Part shown: piece after piece, positions 5,999-11,157 of the stretch
Layout: every line of letters starts with the position of its first letter
Numbering within the stretch: the first letter of the stretch is position 1
Assembly (NCBI GenBank): GCA_002497965.1
Contig: DAFR01000071.1
Location: 5,885-17,041 of the forward strand
From: Methanomicrobiaceae archaeon UBA436
GTDB lineage: Archaea; Halobacteriota; Methanomicrobia; Methanomicrobiales; Methanoculleaceae
Length of the DNA stretch: 11,157 bases
Direction: 5' to 3'
Translations under genes and position numbers: made by a program
The notes under the pieces: generated by a model
The model's input: only the letters and a program-made list of their open reading frames with translations
The model's database searches: none
Told to the model about the DNA's origin: nothing

Positions 5999-7334
5999 AA
6001 TTTATACGGAGATTCTGTCCGTTCCGCAAAACATGGAGGTCGTTTCCAAGGGTATACCCGACCTCCTCCGCGAAATTTACATACTCCCCTGTCATGTCGA
6101 TGTCGCCGTGTGACGGGATGATGTGCTGCGGGTTGAGGAGGTGGACGAACTCATAGTGATCCTCACGGTAAGCATGGCCGGAGACGTGTAGATCGTCAAA
6201 GATCCGGGCCCCTGCCATCCTGGCGCGGGCCTCGATCAGGTAACGCTGCCCCCGGTTCATCGGGTTCGGGATCACCCTGGCCGAGAAGAGGATCTTGTCT
6301 CCCTTCTCCAGCTTGAAAGGGGTATCGCCCATCACCATCCGTGTCAGGATGGCGCCTGTCTCACCCTGGTGACCCGTGACGATCGGGACAAACTTGTCCT
6401 TTCCGGTCTTTATGATCCGTCGAAGCGTCCGGTCGACCGTCCGCCGGTTGCCGAATATCGAGAGGGACTCAGGGAACCCGACCAGTTTTAACTGTTCAGC
6501 TGCTGTGGCGTAGCGTTCCATCGAACGCCCGAGGAGAACCGGTTTTCTCCCGATCTCGTGGGCGCACTCCGCAATGGTCTTGATCCTGGAGATGTGTGAG
6601 GAGAAGGTCGAGACGATCAGCGCGCTCCTGTCATCCTCGTAACTCGTGATGGTATCCCGGACGAGGTCCCTTGCGATCTTCTCGCTCGGGCAGCGTCCTT
6701 TATCTGCGATGTTGACGCTCTCGGTGATGAGAGCGAGGACACCCTCCTTCCCGATCTGCCGCAGCCTGGCGAAGTCCGGTGGTTCTCCGAGCACGGGTGT
6801 CCTGTCCAGTTTGAAGTCGTTTGCATAGATTACCGCACCCTCTGGCGTATGCAGGACCGGGATGACCGTATCGATGATCGAGTGCTGGCTCCGCACAAAC
6901 TCGATCGTCAGGTGCGGGGATATGGTGTAACGCTGTCCTGCTTTCAGGGCAAACAGTTTGTTGTTCACGCCGAACTTCTGTTCGCCGGCGATCTGCTGCC
7001 TTATCAGTTCCGTGGTGTAGGGTGTGCTGATTATCGGGGCGTCGTAGCGGTGTGCCAGTTTTGGTACCGCACCGATGTGGTCCAGGTGCCCGTGCGAACA
7101 GACGATCGCCTTTACACTCCCTTCGACCGTGTTCATGATGGTGTCATCCGGGATGGCCTTCATCTCGATGAGGTCCAGGGAATGCATATTCTCGATATCA
7201 GCATCCTCATGGATCATCACCTGGTCGAGGCGCAGCCCCATATCAAAGATGACAATCTCTTTTCCGCAGCGGACGGCGGTCATATTTCTACCGACCTCGT
7301 TAAAACCGCCAACTGCTATGATCTCAATATCCAT
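5997..7334 (-). CDS. rnj: Archaeal RNase J (beta-CASP metallo-beta-lactamase ribonuclease)
   Basis: A 445-residue zinc-dependent nuclease; archaeal RNase J enzymes are known 5'-3' exoribonucleases acting in RNA decay. The N-terminal part has VGGFNEVGRNM (8-18), FDMG with Asp31, and the metal-binding HGHLDH (81-86). The beta-CASP part includes VTGHQGETGAILTRM, and the end has SGHAYREDHYEFVHLLNPQHIIPSHGD-type motifs with the remaining His ligands. It lacks the C-terminal domain of the longer bacterial RNase J (about 550 residues), as is usual in archaea. ATG 7334 is chosen because of a perfect GGAGG 4 nt upstream and because MDIEIIAVGG is the expected first strand. The gene overlaps the end of fni by 11 nt. 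Placement inside an isoprenoid operon is a recurring archaeal arrangement. Confidence 0.96.
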   Translation of the reverse strand: MDIEIIAVGGFNEVGRNMTAVRCGKEIVIFDMGLRLDQVMIHEDADIENMHSLDLIEMKAIPDDTIMNTVEGSVKAIVCSHGHLDHIGAVPKLAHRYDAPIISTPYTTELIRQQIAGEQKFGVNNKLFALKAGQRYTISPHLTIEFVRSQHSIIDTVIPVLHTPEGAVIYANDFKLDRTPVLGEPPDFARLRQIGKEGVLALITESVNIADKGRCPSEKIARDLVRDTITSYEDDRSALIVSTFSSHISRIKTIAECAHEIGRKPVLLGRSMERYATAAEQLKLVGFPESLSIFGNRRTVDRTLRRIIKTGKDKFVPIVTGHQGETGAILTRMVMGDTPFKLEKGDKILFSARVIPNPMNRGQRYLIEARARMAGARIFDDLHVSGHAYREDHYEFVHLLNPQHIIPSHGDIDMTGEYVNFAEEVGYTLGNDLHVLRNGQNLRIN

Positions 7335-8412
7335 GTAGCCTCCTTGCAGGATCTTTTGTTTTGTCGTTAGATTCAATCATCTGCCTGGTCAGGCCGGTGA
7401 TATACGTCCTGGTGTGCCGGAGATCCGCTACCGTTCGGGACCCCGTCAGGAACATCGCCACGCGAAGGTGGCGGTGCATCCCCTCGATGGTTGCAGATAG
7501 GGCTTCTTCACTCTCCATCGCCGGTTTCAGGAGGGGCAATGCCATACCCCCGAGGTCCGCCCCGAGAGCAAGGGATTTTGCAATATCGATCCCCGAACGC
7601 AACCCCCCTGTCGCGATGGTCGGGCCTCCTGCTCTCCGCACCTCGCATAGGCTTACCACCGTCGGTATCCCCCAGGAGAGGAACGCCTCCCCGAGTTCAG
7701 CGAGTTCAGGGGCGGTTGCCCGCAGGCGTTCGATCTTCGCCCATGACGTTCCTCCATACCCGCCGATATCGATCGCGCTTGCCCCGGCCCCAAAGATCTT
7801 CCTTGCCGTTCCTATCGATATACCGGAACCCGTCTCCTTCACGATGACCGGACGGGAGAACTCTTCACAGAGGCCGCGCAACGCCTCCAGGCACCCGACA
7901 GCGCTGTGATCGCCTTCGGGCTGGATCGCCTCCTGGAGCAGGTTGACGTGGATCGCGATCGCCTGCGCATCGATCATCTCAACCGCCCTTTCCGCCCACT
8001 CGATGCCGTGGTCGCGCAGCTGGATGATCCCGAGGTTGGCGCAGAGGAACGCGTGGGGCGCCTCCTCCCGCACGACGGTGAAACTCCCTTCAAGTTCCGG
8101 ATTTTCCAGTGCCGCTCGCTGAGAACCGACACCCATACCCAGGTTATACCGTTCGGCGGCACGTGCCAGCCGCCGGTTCACCTCCAGGGTGTCCGGGTGT
8201 CCTCCGGTCATTGCTGCAATGAAGAGGGGGGAATCGAGTTTTGCGTCGAGAAACCGTGTTTTTAGATCGATCGCATCCATGTCGCACTCAGGGATGGCAT
8301 TATGAACAAGCCGCACATCCCCGAATCCTGCATCACCTGCCTCAACAGGCTGCTCATAGCATATCTCCAGGTGATCGCGTTTCCGTGAGGATGTGGCGGT
8401 ATCCCTTCTCAT
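7324..8412 (-). CDS. fni: Isopentenyl-diphosphate delta-isomerase, type 2 (FMN-dependent)
   Basis: A 362-residue TIM-barrel flavoprotein that interconverts IPP and DMAPP with reduced FMN and Mg2+. Recognisable motifs are SSRKRDHLE (8-16), MTGG (68-71), GMGVGSQR (92-99), HVNLLQEAIQPEGD (155-168) with the catalytic Gln160 and Mg-binding Glu161, VKETGSGIS (191-199) with the FMN-site Lys192, DIGGYGGTSWAKIE, and the phosphate-binding ATGGLRSGIDIAKSLALGA. All are type 2 hallmarks; the type 1 (Nudix) enzyme is unrelated. ATG 8412 has GGAG 6 nt upstream, inside the end of ipk, and only 3 nt separate the genes. It supplies the allylic starter for idsA two genes downstream. Length is normal and no key residue is missing. 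Confidence 0.97.
   Translation of the reverse strand: MRRDTATSSRKRDHLEICYEQPVEAGDAGFGDVRLVHNAIPECDMDAIDLKTRFLDAKLDSPLFIAAMTGGHPDTLEVNRRLARAAERYNLGMGVGSQRAALENPELEGSFTVVREEAPHAFLCANLGIIQLRDHGIEWAERAVEMIDAQAIAIHVNLLQEAIQPEGDHSAVGCLEALRGLCEEFSRPVIVKETGSGISIGTARKIFGAGASAIDIGGYGGTSWAKIERLRATAPELAELGEAFLSWGIPTVVSLCEVRRAGGPTIATGGLRSGIDIAKSLALGADLGGMALPLLKPAMESEEALSATIEGMHRHLRVAMFLTGSRTVADLRHTRTYITGLTRQMIESNDKTKDPARRLHGY
7339..7343 (-). promoter_or_regulatory. Strong ribosome binding site of RNase J
   Basis: GGAGG on the minus strand, 4 nt before ATG 7334 and inside the 3' end of fni. It decides this start over the in-frame start at 7376. Confidence 0.8.
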
Positions 8413-8415
8413 TTT

Positions 8416-9174
8416 TTACTCCTTTCTGGTTATTGCTGTCCCGCCGTGATCTGTTCCGTCCAGGAACCGGCCGATCTGCGAGACATGGAAGATCTCTGAG
8501 TCGATACCGGCATCGGCCAGTATCAGGAGTTCAGCGATCTTGCCCCGCATGCCCCCGGTCACGTCGGTCTTTGCCGAGCCGCCTATATCGAGCGACTCCA
8601 GGATCTCCCGGTCGATGCGGGGGATAACGGATCCTCCTCTGAGCACACCGGCAACATCCGTTGCAAGCCCAACGCGCCTGCTCCCGAGGGCGAGGGCAAG
8701 CCTCGCCACCACCTGGTCGCCGGATACGATGCACGAACCCCGCCGGGTGTCCATCACGACGTCGCCGTGCAGCACGGGCACGATACCGTGATCCGTCATC
8801 CCGGCGATCTGGCGGGTCTCAAACGAGACCAGACGGCCGTCCTCTGCGAGTGCCAGGCAGAGGGGATGGATGCCGATCGCCTCGATCCCTGCCTCCCGCA
8901 GGGCCTCGACGACCGCGGCGTTCAGCCGCGAGACCGCAGCGTGGGTGTGGTAGACCCCGGGCAGGTTATCCCGGCCGAGCCCCTCATCGACCCGGTAGCG
9001 CCGGGCCTCCGGGTGGCCGCAGGAGCCCGCACCGTGGACCAGGACAAGCGCAATCTCCCGGTGTGCGGCGAGAACTTCTGCAATCTCGCGCAGCCGGGCG
9101 TGATCGATGGTGCAGCCCCCCGATTTGTCGGTGATAACGCTCCCGCCCAGTTTCAGTACCACTCTCTCAGTCAT
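8416..9174 (-). CDS. ipk: Isopentenyl phosphate kinase
   Basis: A 252-residue amino-acid-kinase-fold enzyme that phosphorylates isopentenyl phosphate to IPP with ATP, the signature step of the archaeal mevalonate pathway. It shows VVLKLGGSVITDK (5-17), HGAGSCGHPEARRY (47-60) with the family's catalytic histidine at His54, VPVLHGDVV, SGDQV and the GGMRGKIAE segment near the C-terminus. The usual Phe before Gly-His (GSFGH) is Cys52 here, which leaves the histidine intact. ATG 9174 is preferred over an in-frame GTG at 9192 because MTERVVLKLGG is the first beta-strand and a purine-rich GAGAGAAGAGAAGA precedes it. It overlaps the mvk end by 8 nt (ATGACTGA), implying translational coupling. The His54 motif separates it from fosfomycin or glutamate kinases. 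Confidence 0.96.
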   Translation of the reverse strand: MTERVVLKLGGSVITDKSGGCTIDHARLREIAEVLAAHREIALVLVHGAGSCGHPEARRYRVDEGLGRDNLPGVYHTHAAVSRLNAAVVEALREAGIEAIGIHPLCLALAEDGRLVSFETRQIAGMTDHGIVPVLHGDVVMDTRRGSCIVSGDQVVARLALALGSRRVGLATDVAGVLRGGSVIPRIDREILESLDIGGSAKTDVTGGMRGKIAELLILADAGIDSEIFHVSQIGRFLDGTDHGGTAITRKE

Positions 9175-10036
9175 TCTTCTCTTCTCTCGCACCGTCGGTG
9201 TCTATGGTTGTGATTATCGCCCTTCCCTCACAGGCCTCGATCGCCCCGGCAACCCGGTTCTTTGCACGTCTGGGACAGAGGGCGATGATCGATCCGCCGC
9301 CTCCAGCCCCGGTGATCTTGGCTCCGTAAGCACCGCTCGCCCTTGCCGCCAGGACAAGCCGGCTGCTTGCCGGGTGACCCACACCGAGCGCCTCCAGGAG
9401 CGCATGGTTCATATCCATGTACTGCCCGAGTTCCTTCGGGTTGCTCATCTCGTGAATGGCAGCAAGCGTCAACTCCCCGATTGCGTCCAGTATCGGGTTT
9501 GCTATTGTGGGATGGTGCTGCCGCAGGTTCGCGACCTGCTCCACCATCTTTGCGGTGCTGTGGGGCACCATGGTGTTTCCCACAACAAGGTGGAGGTTCT
9601 CCGGGGGCAGTCTACGTTTGGACTCCCCCGTGATCATGACCATCCCCCCGTTTGCCGAGACGTAGGTGTCGGTTGGGCTTGCCCGGCCCTTCTGCACCTT
9701 TTTCTCGATGGCAAACGCAGTCTCGGCGATATACTCGCGTGGATGTCCGAGATCGAACTCATCGTTGATGGCAGAGAGCGTCGCCACGGTCACAGCGGCC
9801 GATGACCCGAGCCCTGACGAACTCTGGAGTTGCGAGCGGACGTAGACGCTGCCGTGGACGCCCATCACCTTGAAACATTCGTTGATGTATGGCGACTTAG
9901 GGCGCGTCGGGTTCCGGGACTTCCTCACCGTGACGAAGACACGGGGTTTGATCGCCATCGCGATCGCCGGCTTCCCGTAGACCACCGCATGCTCGCCAAA
10001 CAGGAAGACCTTGCCCGGCGCGCTCCAGGTTGCCAA
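9167..10036 (-). CDS. mvk: Mevalonate kinase, TTG start
   Basis: A 289-residue GHMP kinase that phosphorylates mevalonate to mevalonate 5-phosphate in the cytoplasm. The N-terminal motif APGKVFLFGEHAVVYG (6-21), the ATP-binding loop SSSGLGSSAA (72-81), AFAIEKKVQKG (Glu111) and SPTDTYVSANGG (catalytic Asp123), and the third motif KITGAGGGGSIIAL (240-253) are all present. The conserved N-terminus begins two or three residues after a TTG codon at 10036 and the next ATG lies inside the fold, so TTG is the probable start. A GGTGGTG stretch 4 nt upstream, in the end of the MEMO gene, fits as ribosome site; the two genes are 1 nt apart. The later phosphomevalonate steps are not in the window. Length is typical for archaeal enzymes. 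Confidence 0.96.
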   Translation of the reverse strand: MATWSAPGKVFLFGEHAVVYGKPAIAMAIKPRVFVTVRKSRNPTRPKSPYINECFKVMGVHGSVYVRSQLQSSSGLGSSAAVTVATLSAINDEFDLGHPREYIAETAFAIEKKVQKGRASPTDTYVSANGGMVMITGESKRRLPPENLHLVVGNTMVPHSTAKMVEQVANLRQHHPTIANPILDAIGELTLAAIHEMSNPKELGQYMDMNHALLEALGVGHPASSRLVLAARASGAYGAKITGAGGGGSIIALCPRRAKNRVAGAIEACEGRAIITTIDTDGAREEKND

Positions 10037-10037
10037 A

Positions 10038-10820
10038 TTACACCACCGCTATCGCTGCATACCCCACTACCTGATTGTAATCCTCCGTTACATCGCCGCT
10101 GGTCGTATACCGAAGAAGCGCCCCCCTCCTTCCACCGAGATGTCTGCAGACGGTGCACATGGTCGCGATCGGACCGTAGCCGCAGATGGTGGCCCTGGTC
10201 GCGATGATCCGCCGGTAGAACTCCGGTATGTCAAGGGTTTTGAGCGCCTCGATCACATGGAGATCCTGCCGCCGTGCCACCACCTCTGGAACGTAATGAG
10301 AAAAGTCGCTTGAGGCGACGATCCTCACATCCCGTCGGGTGCAGCCGATCGCGTCGAGCAGGTGCTCCGCAAGATTCATCGCAGCCTCGTAACTCTGGTC
10401 TCCCATGAGTATGGGTGCGATCCTTGCCCTGGGGAACCGGTACCTGATGAAGGGCATCTGCACCTCAAGTGAATGCTCGCTCCGGTGCGAGGTCTCGTCT
10501 ATCCTGAGATCAAGTGCGTCGACAAACTCTTTATCGACATTGATGACCCCGAGAGGCGTCTCCCAGGGCATTGCGGAGGCAGAGGTCATGTATCCATGAT
10601 GACTGGGACCTATAACGACGAATGTACCGTCAAAATCAGGTTGTATGGTAGAGAAGGCACAGGCTGCGGTCTCCCCCGAGTAGATATAACCGGCATGGGG
10701 GGAGACTATACCGTGGGCTGAGATATCTGGATTTTTGTTCCGGAAGAATGCCTCCAGAAACTGCTCCAGGTGGCTGGGCTCAGCAGGATAGAACATCCCC
10801 GCTACACTGCATCGGCGCAT
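10038..10820 (-). CDS. MEMO family protein (AmmeMemoRadiSam system protein B family)
   Basis: A 260-residue protein related to human MEMO1 and to extradiol-dioxygenase-like folds; its role in archaea is unknown. Family motifs are RRCSVAGMFYP (2-12), SPHAGYIYSG (40-49), GPSHHGY (71-77), EHSLEVQMPF (115-124), IVASSDFSHY (167-176) and TICGYGP (211-217). His42, His74 or His75 and Cys213 correspond to the metal-site residues of MEMO1 (His49, His81, Cys244), so a metal site is probably kept. I prefer ATG 10820, which begins at the conserved MRR-VAG; ATG 10826 and TTG 10829 are possible and no start has a clear ribosome site. It sits between rpsB (32 nt gap) and mvk (1 nt gap after the TTG start is counted), a conserved archaeal arrangement. 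No AMMECR1 or radical SAM partner gene is in this window. Confidence 0.93.
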   Translation of the reverse strand: MRRCSVAGMFYPAEPSHLEQFLEAFFRNKNPDISAHGIVSPHAGYIYSGETAACAFSTIQPDFDGTFVVIGPSHHGYMTSASAMPWETPLGVINVDKEFVDALDLRIDETSHRSEHSLEVQMPFIRYRFPRARIAPILMGDQSYEAAMNLAEHLLDAIGCTRRDVRIVASSDFSHYVPEVVARRQDLHVIEALKTLDIPEFYRRIIATRATICGYGPIATMCTVCRHLGGRRGALLRYTTSGDVTEDYNQVVGYAAIAVV

Positions 10821-10852
10821 ATCCATCAAGGGTGAGGTCTTGTGCTTTGATC

Positions 10853-11157
10853 TTATAACTCTGTCTCAAAGTCCTCGGGGGTGAGCGATGTGGTCACGCC
10901 GCGCAGGCGCAGCATCTCCTTTGTCAGGAGATAGTATATCATAGAGAGTGCTTTCCGTCCCTTGTTGTTGGTCGGGATAACAACATCCACCATACTGGTC
11001 ATATTGTTGGTATCACACAGGGCTATAACCGGAAGGCTTACCTGGACTGCTTCTCTGATAACCTGTGCATCACTCACCGGGACAGTTACAACAACGACAT
11101 CGGGTTCTGCATAGCGGGATAACCGCGGGTTTGTCAGAGTTCCGGGGATGTATCTGC
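10853..11157 (-). CDS. rpsB: 30S ribosomal protein S2 (uS2), 5' end outside window
   Basis: The C-terminal 100 residues of ribosomal protein uS2, a component of the small subunit. The reading frame is open to the window edge and starts [20 protein letters not shown], matching the archaeal/eukaryotic S2 segment 'R(F/Y)xPGT(L/F)TN'. It continues with [20 protein letters not shown] and ends [19 protein letters not shown] at 11077 inside the frame is an ordinary valine codon and not a start. In archaea rpsB usually follows rpoN, rpoK and eno, so those are expected just to the right. It is the first visible gene of the operon that continues with the MEMO gene. Confidence 0.96.
   Translation of the reverse strand, partial: RYIPGTLTNPRLSRYAEPDVVVVTVPVSDAQVIREAVQVSLPVIALCDTNNMTSMVDVVIPTNNKGRKALSMIYYLLTKEMLRLRGVTTSLTPEDFETEL

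Overview
The window looks like part of the chromosome of a methanogenic euryarchaeon, most likely a Methanomicrobiales member close to Methanoculleus. That placement is inferred from protein features and gene order, not from a search. Supporting signs are an archaeal-type glutamyl-tRNA synthetase, an archaeal RNase J, the archaeal mevalonate-kinase / isopentenyl-phosphate-kinase route, a COG1361-type surface protein, TATA-box promoters and an oligo(T) terminator. Base composition is GC-rich. Every gene I can support is on the minus strand.

Right side (3328-11157): one long, tightly packed operon, read from high to low coordinates: rpsB (uS2, 5' end missing) - memo family - mevalonate kinase - isopentenyl phosphate kinase - type 2 isopentenyl-diphosphate isomerase - RNase J - prenyl diphosphate synthase - glutamyl-tRNA synthetase. 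Gaps from mvk onward run from an 11-nt overlap to about 10 nt. The run closes at a T8 tract about 32 nt after gltX. The four isoprenoid enzymes cover mevalonate to mevalonate phosphate, isopentenyl phosphate to IPP, IPP to DMAPP, and IPP plus DMAPP to the C15/C20 chains of archaeal lipids. The steps between mevalonate phosphate and isopentenyl phosphate are not encoded here. The same transcript carries translation genes (uS2, GluRS), an RNA-decay nuclease and the MEMO-family protein of unknown archaeal role.

Middle (2566-3223): a two-gene unit of a four-helix DUF2178-type membrane protein and a small Cro/C1-type HTH regulator that overlaps it by 17 nt. The pair looks like a membrane protein with its own regulator.

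Left side (1-1554): a secreted, C-terminally anchored protein with tandem Ig-like (CARDB/NEW3-type, COG1361) domains, followed 20 nt later by the start of a MacB/LolD-type ABC ATPase that runs off the window. A permease is expected next.

Between these units, 1555-2565 is about 1 kb with no convincing gene. It holds a good bidirectional-looking TATA element near 1700, a near-palindrome at 1784-1797, and a cluster of short hairpins at 1813-2041, the best being a composite stem at 1971-1997 whose G-U pair favours plus-strand RNA. This is the least explained part of the window. No tRNA, rRNA, CRISPR array or insertion sequence was seen. Overall the window is mostly ordinary conserved archaeal core genome, with no obvious new defence or mobile system.
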